Shown: piece by piece, positions 14,491-21,886 of the stretch
Layout of the letters: each line of letters opens with the position of its first letter
Position numbering within the stretch: position 1 is the stretch's first letter
Assembly (NCBI RefSeq): GCF_002017875.1
Contig: NZ_MUFV01000008.1
Coordinates: forward strand, 1 to 51,763
Direction: 5' to 3'
Length of the DNA: 51,763 bases
Origin: Deinococcus sp. LM3
GTDB taxonomy: Bacteria > Deinococcota > Deinococci > Deinococcales > Deinococcaceae
Position numbers and translations under genes: made by a program
The notes under the pieces: model-generated
Told to the model about the DNA's origin: nothing
The model's database searches: none
Seen by the model: only the letters and a program-made list of their open reading frames with translations

Positions 14491-16667
14491 TTCACTGACC
14501 TGTAGATGTTTTTTAAATCAGGATAAATTTTTTCGAGGAGATCTTGCGGGGCAACAACATCCTGCAGTAGCTCAGAGCTTACAGTCACCTTGTCCGGCAA
14601 TTTCAGGTTCAGTTCTTTTGCCATGTCGAGGTCGTTCTGCGTGACGTTCAGCGTGACCGGCCCGTACGTTCCGTCCGTCAGGCCCATCAGCTTCAGGGCA
14701 CTTTTCACGAAGGCGGCGTACGATTCGCTCTTCAACGCCAGGGTGGTCAGGTGGTCGAGCAGGGTGTTTACGGGCAGGCCGTCCATGATCACGTCCGTGT
14801 ACGACCCGCCCGTCACGACCATGTCCGCGAAGCCGCCGATCACCTTGAGGTCTTTCAGGTTCGGGTGTTTCTGGCTCACGTACGTCAGGTACCGCTGCAG
14901 GCCCAGCAGGTTGTCGCGGCCGCCCTCGGTGACCAGGCGGGGGTCCTGCGCGCTGCTGTACGACCCGCCGTACACCACGCGGGCGTCCTGGCGGGCCTGT
15001 CCGGGCGCGAACTGGTGCTCGTCCTGAATGCCGGCTGTCTTCAGGATGCTGAGCGCGGGGTTGCTGGTTTTCAGGCCCTGCAGGTACGTGTTCAGCAGTG
15101 GGATGTTGTGCCCGCTGGTCGCCAGTTTCGTTATGTCGCCCGCGAAGGGGGCGTCCGTGCCGTGCGGTTTCCACTGCGGGTCGAAGTAGTGGATCTGGCC
15201 GGGCAGGCCCCGGTCCCCGGAGGTGGGGACCACGTCCCCGTCCGCGCGGTAGTGGCGGGACGTGATGGCCAGTTGCGGGTTCGCCTTGTTGTACACCTCG
15301 AGGCGGGCGACGTCCTTCTCGTCGATGTTCGCGCCCTGGAAGGTCACGACGGTCCGGGCGTACTGCGGGTAGAGGGTCGCGGCGAGTTGCGCGAGGCCGC
15401 CACCCAGCGAGTGCCCGACCATCAGGATCGGTCCGGCCGCGCGGGCCTTGGCTAATTGGGCGCTGATGAGGTCCTCGTTCTGCTGAATCTGGTAGTACCC
15501 GATGCTGCCGGGCGCGAAATCCCCGATTTTCGTGTCGATGACCCCGGCCTTGTTGTTCTTCAGGTCGATCGTCACGCCTTCCGTGCCGCGCCACGCGACG
15601 ATCACGTCCTTGTACTTCGCGCGGCCCGGGATGGGCGTGAACACCCGGAAGTCCAGGCCCCACTTCCCGTGAATGGCGTCCCCGGCGGAGTACCCGAAGT
15701 ACGCGAGCAGCGCCGCCGGCTGCCCGTGCCGGCGCTCGTCCTCGAACGCTTCCTTTCCCTCGAGGGCGTCGCCGGTGACGTTCTCGTACCCCATGCCGAT
15801 GGCGATGTTCTCCAGGAACGCGTCGTACGTCAGTTGCGCTTCGCTGATCGGCGGGGGCAGCAGATCCAGCAGGATCTTGCGTTGCCCGGCGTCCCGGACG
15901 AGTTCCCCCAGTCGCGTGTACAGGGAACGGCCGGTCTGCTGGCGGTAGGTGGTGAGCAGTTGCTGGGTCTGCCCTTTGGCACGGGCGTCCGCGAGTTCCT
16001 GCCGGAGTTCCTCGATCACCTTCGGGTCCGAGATGACCTGGAACCGCTCCACTTCCGCGTTTCGAATGAGCGCAGGCAAAGGCAGGGCCCGCCTCACCTG
16101 CTGCAGGACGCCCGCCACAGGTCGGGGGACATCCACGATGTTCTGCCCGAGTTGCCGGGTGGTTCCAATCAGGGCGTTCGACAGGACGTTGTCCGTCCGC
16201 GCGGCGCGGTCCACCACGTCCAGCCCCACCATGTACCGGGACTCCGTGTGCACGTCCAGCATGGCGTCAATCACGCCCGCGCGGTCGGTGCCGCTCAGGC
16301 GCATGACTTCCCGGCCCGTGTCGAGCGCGGTCACCTGAGCCCGGAAGTCCTGCGCCAGCGGCCGCTTCGTGAGGACCCGGTACTGGGCGTCCAGCGCGCC
16401 ATACCCGACTTTCATGGCGAGCGTCACCACGACCGCCTGGAGGTCCATGCTCACGTTCAGTCCCAGTTGCACGCGGGTCACTTCCGGCAGGCTCTGAAGG
16501 CCGAGCTTCACGGTGGGGGCCGTGTGAACGGCCCGGAGGGCCAGCGCGGCCGGTCGGGCCAGCAGGGACGGACCCGGCGCGGGCGGCCGGGCCGCAGGGG
16601 CCGGCTGTGCGGCCGGGGCGATTGGACTGGTCTGGGAACGACGTTGCAGAGGAGCGGAACCGGTCAT
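14487..16667 (-). CDS. Class 3 (alpha/beta-hydrolase) lipase, putative toxic effector (726 aa)
   Basis: The C-terminal half is a class 3 lipase: VAWRGTEG (about 357-364), the nucleophile elbow GHSLGGG (Ser 420), a likely acid in RADGDVVP (Asp 478) and the candidate His in SGHNIP (His 520). There is no signal peptide. The N-terminus has an APLQRR motif and a Pro/Ala-rich stretch (residues 1-45), like N-termini of cargo exported by contractile injection systems. About 250 residues of unknown helical sequence follow. ATG 16667 has a strong GGAGG site. The stop overlaps the first of four related lipoprotein genes. I infer an antibacterial or anti-membrane lipase; a housekeeping lipase with lipoprotein partners is the alternative. 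Confidence 0.85.
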   Translation of the reverse strand: MTGSAPLQRRSQTSPIAPAAQPAPAARPPAPGPSLLARPAALALRAVHTAPTVKLGLQSLPEVTRVQLGLNVSMDLQAVVVTLAMKVGYGALDAQYRVLTKRPLAQDFRAQVTALDTGREVMRLSGTDRAGVIDAMLDVHTESRYMVGLDVVDRAARTDNVLSNALIGTTRQLGQNIVDVPRPVAGVLQQVRRALPLPALIRNAEVERFQVISDPKVIEELRQELADARAKGQTQQLLTTYRQQTGRSLYTRLGELVRDAGQRKILLDLLPPPISEAQLTYDAFLENIAIGMGYENVTGDALEGKEAFEDERRHGQPAALLAYFGYSAGDAIHGKWGLDFRVFTPIPGRAKYKDVIVAWRGTEGVTIDLKNNKAGVIDTKIGDFAPGSIGYYQIQQNEDLISAQLAKARAAGPILMVGHSLGGGLAQLAATLYPQYARTVVTFQGANIDEKDVARLEVYNKANPQLAITSRHYRADGDVVPTSGDRGLPGQIHYFDPQWKPHGTDAPFAGDITKLATSGHNIPLLNTYLQGLKTSNPALSILKTAGIQDEHQFAPGQARQDARVVYGGSYSSAQDPRLVTEGGRDNLLGLQRYLTYVSQKHPNLKDLKVIGGFADMVVTGGSYTDVIMDGLPVNTLLDHLTTLALKSESYAAFVKSALKLMGLTDGTYGPVTLNVTQNDLDMAKELNLKLPDKVTVSSELLQDVVAPQDLLEKIYPDLKNIYRSVK

Positions 16668-16750
16668 GAAACCTCCAGATGAGCTGGTGCGCTGCCGGTC
16701 AGCTTACCCGGCGGGGACGCGAAGCGTACCGGCACTTGCCGCACGAACGT

Positions 16751-16996
16751 TCAGGGTTCTTCCCTCACGTCCGCCTCCGCGGTCTCCGGCAGCGCGGTCA
16801 CAGCGCGCCGCTCCGGTTCAGGTTCCGCTCCTGCGGCCGGGGCCTCATCCCGGGCCATGGCCAGTTCTTCCAGCAGGACGCGGATCAGGTCCAGGTTCGC
16901 ACGCGCATGCCCATCACTCATGCCATTCAGGGTGGCACGACCACTCACCACGCAGTGCCGCACATCCAGCAGGTCACGCCCGCGCCCGCCGAACAC
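16751..16996 (-). CDS. Small protein or gene remnant upstream of the lipase (81 aa)
   Basis: The frame from GTG 16996 encodes a plausible protein (GRGRDLLDVRHCVVSGRATL, then HARANLDLIRVLLEELAMAR) with an acidic tail. The frame is open for about eight codons further upstream (FDSYF), so a longer gene may have been cut near 17020, close to the CRISPR array. It precedes the lipase by 83 bases on the same strand and might be an adaptor or chaperone for it. It is not recognised. GC and codon pattern fit a coding frame, but the evidence is modest. Confidence 0.4.
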   Translation of the reverse strand: MFGGRGRDLLDVRHCVVSGRATLNGMSDGHARANLDLIRVLLEELAMARDEAPAAGAEPEPERRAVTALPETAEADVREEP

Positions 16997-17046
16997 AAAA
17001 TAGCTATCGAAGGCAGCACATCACCTCGGACGTGCAGCTCGAAGTC

Positions 17047-17356
17047 GTTTCAGTCCCTTAGCAGGGAAGGCCATTGGGAGGTGAAGCCCAGCCCCGCTGG
17101 GAACACCAGGCCGGCCGTTTCAGTCCCTTAGCAGGGAAGGCCATTGGGAGGTTGCTGAGGCATACATCTCGCTGGCTTTCCGAGAGTTTCAGTCCCTTAG
17201 CAGGGAAGGCCATTGGGAGCGCTCGGCTCTGGCCATCGTGGCCAGCGCCGACGGGTTTCAGTCCCTTAGCAGGGAAGGCCATTGGGAGCGAGGAGGTGTT
17301 CGGGTTCCGTCCCGAGCATCCCGTTTCAGTCCCTTAGCAGGGAAGGCCATTGGGAG
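17047..17356 (-). CRISPR. CRISPR array, five identical 34-bp repeats and four spacers
   Basis: Repeats lie at 17047-17080, 17117-17150, 17186-17219, 17255-17288 and 17323-17356, all identical. Spacers are 36, 35, 35 and 34 nt and all different. On the minus strand the repeat begins CTCCCAATGG and ends GGGACTGAAAC. This gives the usual GAAAC 3' end and an 8-nt handle ACTGAAAC, with a TCCCT/AGGGA stem in the middle. The array therefore reads on the minus strand, with the leader at 17357 and above. A 34-nt repeat of this kind is unlike the 28-29-nt type I-E repeat and closer to type III or I-A/B/D classes. No cas gene for it is present in the window. Confidence 0.95.
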
Positions 17357-17574
17357 AGCCTCTTTTTCGTTGTCGTGCAGCACGTGCTTTGAGGCACTCA
17401 TAATTCGCTCAGGATGAATTATTCATTGCATAGGGTGAATGATGTCCTTCGCGCTTTCAGCGTATCACGCTTTCGCCGTCCTGCACAATGTTTTGACGGA
17501 AAGTGATTCATCATACATTTACCTTTTGCAAAAGCCCCTCCAGGACGGGAAAAACGCGATTTGCTGTATAGAAA
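17357..17574 (-). promoter_or_regulatory. AT-rich CRISPR leader
   Basis: About 215 bases of lower GC adjoin the repeat nearest to the inferred transcription start. They include TATGCAAT- and TAATTCAT-like boxes reading towards the array. The remainder up to 17871 holds no gene I can support. It contains a + strand frame from ATG 17575 that looks non-coding after about 25 residues. Confidence 0.55.
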
Positions 17575-17871
17575 ATGACCGCTATGCAGATTTGGGAACT
17601 TGGTGAAGATTCCCTTAACGCATCTTTTTTGAGCGTACTACTATCAACCCATCCTCCAGACCTCGTGTTTTTCCTCTCCCAGCGCCTTTCCCTCCGTTTC
17701 GCTCCTTCGGGGCTCTTTTCGCTCGTTTTTCTTCAGAAACCCTTCACGATCATGATCAACTGTAAACCGCCTCGCGGGCGACTCGGCCTTCTGTGCGTGC
17801 AGGACAGCGTTTCCGCTCAGGCTTCGACAACGTCCTCGCAGAAGCCCGGGCGGAGTGGCTGCCCAACTGGA

Positions 17872-18384
17872 TCAGCGCGGGATCTCCTCCGGAATCGGCG
17901 TGCCGGGCCGCTCGACCGTGATCACCGGCTCTCCTGGTGCAGCAGCTGGGGCAGCCGGGGCGGCATTCACCTCGACCGTCCCGGCCTGCTCGACCGTCAC
18001 CGGCGACGCAGGCTTCAGGCCGCCCAGCCAGCCCAGCGCCGTCTTCAGCCCGTCGCGGCCCGCGATGGCCACCACGGCCGTCACCAGCACGAACAGCACG
18101 AAGCCCCGGACGTCCGGGAAGCCCATCAGCAGGTGCAGCGCGCCGGCACACACGGTACTGACCAGCACGGTCAGGCCCCACCATCGCCACGGCGCCCAGG
18201 TGAGCGGCGGTTCACGCCGCGCGAGGTTGCGTTTCAGGGTGGCCATCAGCCCGAACACCAGCAGACCCAGGCCCACAGGGTCACTGGCGAGGTTCAGCAG
18301 GAACGCGACGTTGACACTCGACAGGTCCGGCACCTGCGCGGACGCGAGACCGGACAGGCACAGCAGCAGGATGATCAGCTTCAC
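17872..18384 (-). CDS. Phage membrane protein with signal-like N-terminus, lysis cluster (170 aa)
   Basis: GTG 18384 overlaps the endolysin stop (GTGA). The N-terminus (VKLIILLLCLSGLASAQ) is a signal or first membrane segment. Further hydrophobic segments follow at about residues 30-48, 70-90 and 94-112. The C-terminal 45 residues are a soluble Pro/Ala-rich tail (AAPAAPAAAPGEP). The last gene of a lysis cluster, with this topology, could be a holin-like or spanin-like protein. I do not recognise a family. Confidence 0.6.
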   Translation of the reverse strand: MKLIILLLCLSGLASAQVPDLSSVNVAFLLNLASDPVGLGLLVFGLMATLKRNLARREPPLTWAPWRWWGLTVLVSTVCAGALHLLMGFPDVRGFVLFVLVTAVVAIAGRDGLKTALGWLGGLKPASPVTVEQAGTVEVNAAPAAPAAAPGEPVITVERPGTPIPEEIPR

Positions 18385-19166
18385 GCTTTCTCCTTCTCGA
18401 CCCGGATCTGCACCTTGCCGGGGTCGGTGGCGTTGATGACGATGGTGGCCGCGCCCGTGATGGTCACGCGGCTCCCATCGATGTCCTCGAACGGGCGTCC
18501 GAACTGGCTCAGGACCACGCCACGCCCGGACGGGACGGCAGGGGCTGGGGCGGTCGGGACGCTGGCCTTGTGCGCCATGGCGTCCTGCCACGCCGGGACC
18601 GTCACGCCCGGCAGGGGATCGGTCCACTGCAGATGCATCCCGTCGGCGTACTGGCCCGTCCAGTGCCCGCCCCAGGTCCACCCGCACTCCTCGAAGCACC
18701 GGATCACGTCGCGGTCGATCTGCATGCGGTCCAGCGGCACGCCGTACCCGTTCCACGCCGCGTCGAAGTCGATGGCGGCCCCGAAGGCGTGGACGCTCAG
18801 CGGGCGGCTGCGGTCGTGGCCCATGTGCCGCGCCGCGAACGCGCCGTTGTACGTTCGCAGGCGACCGTTCAGCCCACGCTTCCGGACCTCCGCCCAAGTG
18901 GCCACCAGGACCGGCGCGACCAGGCGGTGGACCGTGACGGCCTTGATCGTCGAGCCGGGGTAGGCGGGCCAGCCGGGCAGGTCCGTGACCGGCACACGCA
19001 CCAGGTTCGCAGCCCGCCACTGCGGACTGGGTTCGAACCACGCGCCCCCCTGCGTGCTCGGACCGGCCCCCGGCCCTTCCGGATTGCCGAACGCGGCGAT
19101 GAGGTGGGCCTGCTGCGCGCCACTCGGACGGGCCTTGATGGCGGCGGCGAAATCAAATGCACTCAC
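18381..19166 (-). CDS. Endolysin, M15-type peptidase (261 aa)
   Basis: GTG 19166 follows AGGAGG by 5 nt and overlaps the stop of a small upstream frame (GTGA). The zinc-peptidase signature of M15 D-Ala-D-Ala carboxypeptidase-like endolysins is visible: SVHAFGAAIDFD (about residues 130-141, His and Asp ligands) and ADGMHLQW (about 180-187, second His). A C-terminal extension of about 70 residues (after a TAPAPAVPSGRG linker) is beta-rich and may bind the cell wall or lipid. The enzyme would cut peptidoglycan cross-bridges or stem peptides at the end of infection. Neighbouring membrane proteins would supply the holin function. Confidence 0.85.
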   Translation of the reverse strand: MSAFDFAAAIKARPSGAQQAHLIAAFGNPEGPGAGPSTQGGAWFEPSPQWRAANLVRVPVTDLPGWPAYPGSTIKAVTVHRLVAPVLVATWAEVRKRGLNGRLRTYNGAFAARHMGHDRSRPLSVHAFGAAIDFDAAWNGYGVPLDRMQIDRDVIRCFEECGWTWGGHWTGQYADGMHLQWTDPLPGVTVPAWQDAMAHKASVPTAPAPAVPSGRGVVLSQFGRPFEDIDGSRVTITGAATIVINATDPGKVQIRVEKEKA

Positions 19167-19279
19167 TTGAACCTCCTGGCGGGCACCCAGGCCCGCCCGT
19201 TCCAGTACTCGACGGACCACGACAGGCCCACCCACTCGTTGCGGACGCCGCCGCTCGGGATCTCCCACGCACCTGTCAG
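19163..19279 (-). CDS. Trp-rich 38-aa peptide with probable CTG start
   Basis: The frame GAWEIPSGGVRNEWVGLSW continues to a basic end (WVPARRFK). No ATG, GTG or TTG is suitably placed. A CTG at 19279 overlaps the upstream TGA as CTGA, the same geometry as the ATGA/GTGA overlaps elsewhere in this operon, and its stop overlaps the endolysin GTG. Five Trp in 38 residues and a basic tail suggest membrane-interface binding. Function unknown; the start codon is inferred. Confidence 0.45.
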   Translation of the reverse strand: MTGAWEIPSGGVRNEWVGLSWSVEYWNGRAWVPARRFK

Positions 19280-19515
19280 GGGTAGATCGGCTGGTACGGG
19301 CCTTCCGCGTTCAGAGCGCTGCGCTTCCGGGCGCGGACCACGCCGCGCGCCGGGCAGTCCACGGACGGGCGGATGGCGAGCCGCTCGACGATCCCCAGCG
19401 TGGCGGTCCGCTCCACGGTCGCCGCGCAGTACGTCGCGGCGACCGGGATCCGCTGGGCGATCAGGCCACCGCTGACCAGGAGGGCCGCGCTGGCCATGAC
19501 GGTCCGGCCGATCAC
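19276..19515 (-). CDS. Small phage protein with N-terminal membrane segment (79 aa)
   Basis: GTG 19515 lies in a GTGA overlap with the gene upstream. Residues about 5-25 (VMASAALLVSGGLIAQ) form a membrane or signal segment. The rest is periplasm-like, with two Cys (in TYCAAT and VDCPAR) that could form a disulfide. A two-gene overlap with membrane genes and the endolysin downstream suggests an i-spanin, holin antagonist or similar lysis factor. It is not recognised. Confidence 0.55.
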   Translation of the reverse strand: MIGRTVMASAALLVSGGLIAQRIPVAATYCAATVERTATLGIVERLAIRPSVDCPARGVVRARKRSALNAEGPYQPIYP

Positions 19516-19985
19516 GTCGCTCCCTGCTGCGTTCTGGACTGCACCCGGATGACTTCCTGCAGGAGGCTGCACCCCCGGCCGATGCCCAGGCACAGGGCGG
19601 CGAGGCCCGCGTACACGACCAGCAGGTACAGGGTCAGGTGCCCCAGGGAGCTGCCCGCCACCTGCCCCGCCAGGATCTGCCCGCCGAGACACACGATCAG
19701 CAGCGCGACCCCCACCACGGCGCTGATCACGGCTGGCCGCCAGCGTTCCAGGCCGCCGTACTCCAGCAGCGCCAGGATGGTCAGTGGCGGGTGCGTGCGC
19801 CGGGCTTCCAGGACGACGGCCACGATCCGCCGGGCCAGCATGCCCAGCAGCGCGATGATCAGCACGCGGTAGATACTCACCGCCAGGTACGACCATTCCG
19901 GGTCGGTGATCAACGGGGTGTTCATGAGCGCGTTCGCGGCGCGGGTGGTGTCGACGAGGGCGGCATGCCAGGGGCTGTCAGTCAT
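19512..19985 (-). CDS. Four-TM phage membrane protein, lysis cluster (157 aa)
   Basis: Hydrophobic segments occur at about residues 30-55, 67-85 (weaker), 86-108 and 117-140, joined by short loops with a basic patch (ARRTH). The start overlaps the stop of the upstream membrane gene by eight bases, and the end overlaps the next GTG. Placed among several membrane genes before an endolysin, it may take part in holin activity. The size is large for a classical holin, and I do not recognise the family. Confidence 0.6.
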   Translation of the reverse strand: MTDSPWHAALVDTTRAANALMNTPLITDPEWSYLAVSIYRVLIIALLGMLARRIVAVVLEARRTHPPLTILALLEYGGLERWRPAVISAVVGVALLIVCLGGQILAGQVAGSSLGHLTLYLLVVYAGLAALCLGIGRGCSLLQEVIRVQSRTQQGAT

Positions 19986-20304
19986 GGGGGTCTCCTTTTT
20001 TCCGCCAGCGGATGGCGAGGGCCAGCAGCAGCCACGTCATGGCGGCCGCGCCGAGGACCCGCCCGAACGCGCTCGGGTCGGCGGTCCGGGTGGGGAGTTG
20101 CAGGAGCAGCACCGCCGCGAACGCCAGAGAGCTCCAGCGAATGCCGGGATCCGGGTGGCGGCGCAGGCGCCGGGCGGTCAGGACGCTCACGGCGGTCATG
20201 ACGGTCGTGACGCTCGCGAGGATGATGGGCGGCCCGACGATCCAGCGGTTCAGGTCGTTCACGGCGATGTGCAGGGCGATCAGGAGGTCAAGCACGGTCG
20301 TCAC
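19978..20304 (-). CDS. Three-TM phage membrane protein, lysis cluster (108 aa)
   Basis: This 108-residue protein has hydrophobic stretches at about residues 5-20, 22-45, 55-72 and 82-97, ending in a charged tail (IRWRKKGDPHD) as in many holins. It overlaps both neighbours, so it is part of one translational unit. The length and topology (three or four membrane segments, basic C-terminus) make it one of the better holin candidates in the cluster. The family itself is not recognised. Confidence 0.6.
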   Translation of the reverse strand: MTTVLDLLIALHIAVNDLNRWIVGPPIILASVTTVMTAVSVLTARRLRRHPDPGIRWSSLAFAAVLLLQLPTRTADPSAFGRVLGAAAMTWLLLALAIRWRKKGDPHD

Positions 20305-20659
20305 CTCCGGGTGGGGTGGTCGGCGCGGGCGGCTCCAGGGGGGGCGGGGCGGGGGCGTCGGGGATGTACTTCTGGACGCCGTACCGCGCGGCCAGCAGGA
20401 GCGCGGTGGGGCCGTACGCGAAGCCGACGACGCACGCGCCGATGGCTTTGCTCATCACGTCGAGCGTGCCGCGCGATACCCAGTCCAGGCCGCGTTCGAT
20501 GCCGGCCCCGACGACGAACGTGGCGACCATCTCCGCGAAGAGCTGTCGGGCGGGGACGCGGCGGGCGCGGGTGACGACACCGGCCCAGTGGAGGAATGCG
20601 GCGCTGAGGCCGCAGCCGATGGTGGTGGCGGCCTGCAGGCCGATCAGTTCGGTGGCCAT
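20288..20659 (-). CDS. Phage membrane protein, first gene of the lysis operon (123 aa)
   Basis: ATG 20659 has GGAGGTG at good spacing, so it is the first gene of the unit. Residues about 8-30, 40-56 and 72-95 are hydrophobic with amphipathic helices between. The C-terminus is a Pro-rich soluble tail (PAPPPLEPPAPTTPPGG). It overlaps the next membrane gene by 17 bases. Proline-rich tails after membrane segments occur in spanin and holin partners, but no family is recognised. A clear intergenic region upstream (20660-20840) should hold its promoter. Confidence 0.6.
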   Translation of the reverse strand: MATELIGLQAATTIGCGLSAAFLHWAGVVTRARRVPARQLFAEMVATFVVGAGIERGLDWVSRGTLDVMSKAIGACVVGFAYGPTALLLAARYGVQKYIPDAPAPPPLEPPAPTTPPGGDDRA

Positions 20660-20743
20660 CCAACACCTCCAACGTGCTGTCTACACAACATCTGGTCTCT
20701 CCTGGCAGATTTTTCGCCGCGCGGAGCGCATGATTCGGAGCAG

Positions 20744-20767
20744 GACAGGGGGCGCTATCCCCTGTCC
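20744..20767. repeat. 8-bp inverted repeat
   Basis: GGACAGGG, an 8-nt loop, then CCCTGTCC lie in the untranslated region upstream of the lysis operon. It could be an operator or an mRNA hairpin. The rest of 20660-20840 shows no gene. Confidence 0.4.
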
Positions 20768-20846
20768 GCTGCTTTTGGAGCCCTGTCCGCTGCCCCTGCT
20801 GTGCGTGACCCGCGCGCCGGCAGGGGCAGCGCGCGGGAATGAAGAA

Positions 20847-20866
20847 CCCCCGCGCGGTGGCGGGGG
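20847..20866 (-). terminator. Hairpin terminator after the zincin-motif lipoprotein gene
   Basis: On the minus strand CCCCCGC, a 6-nt loop and GCGGGGG are followed by TTCTTC, 28 bases after the stop at 20895. This separates the lipoprotein gene from the lysis operon. Confidence 0.55.
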
Positions 20867-20894
20867 TACCGGACTACTCAGGCGGTTTGTGTGG

Positions 20895-21401
20895 TCAGAG
20901 GCTGAAGGGGATGTCGTTCGGGTGGGGCGGGGCGGCGCAGTTCGGGGCGATGGGGTCCCGCCAACCCAGGGCGCGGAGGCTCTGCCCGCAGGCCCGCAGG
21001 TACGCCTGCGCGTAGGCTTCAGCCCAGCGTTCGAACAGCTGGTGCGTGTACGGGTCCGGGTTCTGCGGGTCCGCGAAGACTTTCAGGTAGCGCGCCTGCA
21101 GGCAGTGACCCGCCTCGTGCGCCGCGACCCGCGTGAGCTGCTGCCGGATCACGGTGGGGTCCAGGTCGACCACGCAGCTGGCCGCGCCGGGCCGGACCTC
21201 CGCGTGCCCGCCGACCGTCCGGAACCCACCCACACCGTCCGCGACCGGCTCCCCCAGCGCGCCGGGAGCCGTCCAGCGCCAGGTGATGCTCACGCCGTGC
21301 ACGTCGCTGGTCCACTGAGCATTGTCGCGGGGCGGGGCGGTCACGCTGCAACCAGCGAGGCCCAGGGCGAGGGCAAGTGCGGACAGGATGCGGTTGAGCA
21401 T
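20895..21401 (-). CDS. Lipoprotein with HEAGH zincin-like motif (168 aa)
   Basis: ATG 21401 gives MLNRILSALALALGLAGC, a lipoprotein signal (lipobox LAGC). The mature part contains VAAHEAGHCLQAR (His 99 and His 103 approximately), the HExxH zinc-peptidase motif. A downstream Glu-containing helix (FERWAEAYAQAY) could supply the third ligand. Two Cys in the C-terminal part may pair. As a phage-encoded, membrane-anchored candidate peptidase next to lysis genes, it might act on the envelope during lysis or modify the host surface. Activity is inferred from the motif only. Confidence 0.65.
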   Translation of the reverse strand: MLNRILSALALALGLAGCSVTAPPRDNAQWTSDVHGVSITWRWTAPGALGEPVADGVGGFRTVGGHAEVRPGAASCVVDLDPTVIRQQLTRVAAHEAGHCLQARYLKVFADPQNPDPYTHQLFERWAEAYAQAYLRACGQSLRALGWRDPIAPNCAAPPHPNDIPFSL

Positions 21402-21510
21402 GGGTGAACCTCCAGAGGAAAGGCCCGCCGCAAGGCCTGCGGGCGGGACGGGAAGGCGGCCCCAGCGTGAACTGTGGGCCGGGTGGCTTGCCACGATTCC
21501 ACCATTTCGG

Positions 21511-21525
21511 TTGAACTTATGTCAA
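21511..21525. promoter_or_regulatory. TTGA-N7-TCAA inverted repeat between divergent genes
   Basis: TTGAACTTATGTCAA lies between the divergent lipoprotein (start 21401) and HTH genes (start 21594). The half-sites and position suit an operator for the small HTH protein. It also resembles a -35 element (TTGAAC) for the HTH gene. Confidence 0.35.
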
Positions 21526-21593
21526 GCGTTCCAGTCTTCACGCACATCCACCACTTCGGGAGAACGCCCACTGGAGGACTACCCTTGAGAGAG

Positions 21594-21794
21594 ATGACCG
21601 ACGAGATCCGAGCCGAGATCAAGCGCCTGATGAAGGAGAAAGGCCTCTCCCAGCGCGCCCTTGCCGAGAAACTCGGCGTCAACGAGAAGAGCCTCAGCCG
21701 CACCCTGCTCGACCGAGGGAAGCCCGCCGGCATCTGGCCGGACATCCTTGAGGAGCTGGGCGTCGAGCTGACCCTGAAACGCAAGGGCGACTGA
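21594..21794 (+). CDS. Cro/CI-type HTH regulator (66 aa)
   Basis: The helix-turn-helix is clear: GLSQRALAEKLGVNEKSLSR (about residues 20-39), with a short C-terminal extension. The size fits Cro-like phage regulators. ATG 21594 is given, but TTG 21585 has the better Shine-Dalgarno (GGAGG, 7 nt) and would add three residues. The gene is transcribed opposite to the late genes and is followed by a strong hairpin terminator. It may control the lysis operon, the divergent lipoprotein gene or the moron cassette. Confidence 0.75.
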   Translation: MTDEIRAEIKRLMKEKGLSQRALAEKLGVNEKSLSRTLLDRGKPAGIWPDILEELGVELTLKRKGD

Positions 21795-21800
21795 CGACCA

Positions 21801-21822
21801 GGGGGAGCCGCGCGGCTCCCCC
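21801..21822 (+). terminator. Rho-independent terminator
   Basis: A perfect 10-bp stem GGGGGAGCCG/CGGCTCCCCC with a CG loop is followed by TTTCCTTC, 7 bases after the HTH gene stop. Confidence 0.85.
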
Positions 21823-21886
21823 TTTCCTTCGTGTTCAGGGCCTGATACCGGACCTGATTCTGTGTGTAAGAATCTGCGGAGTCAGC

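Noticed and set aside
17047..17356. Type I-E identity of the CRISPR array, because a casA remnant is nearby
   Set aside because: The repeat is 34 nt with an ACTGAAAC end and lacks the type I-E repeat pattern. The two parts are treated as unrelated.
17575..18963. Long + strand frame (about 460 codons) starting at ATG 17575 beside the CRISPR leader
   Set aside because: Only the first about 25 residues look protein-like. The rest is Pro/Arg/His shadow of the minus-strand endolysin and membrane genes.
20744..20767. Terminator of the lysis operon
   Set aside because: The inverted repeat lies upstream of the operon and has no T-tract. It is left as an unexplained repeat.
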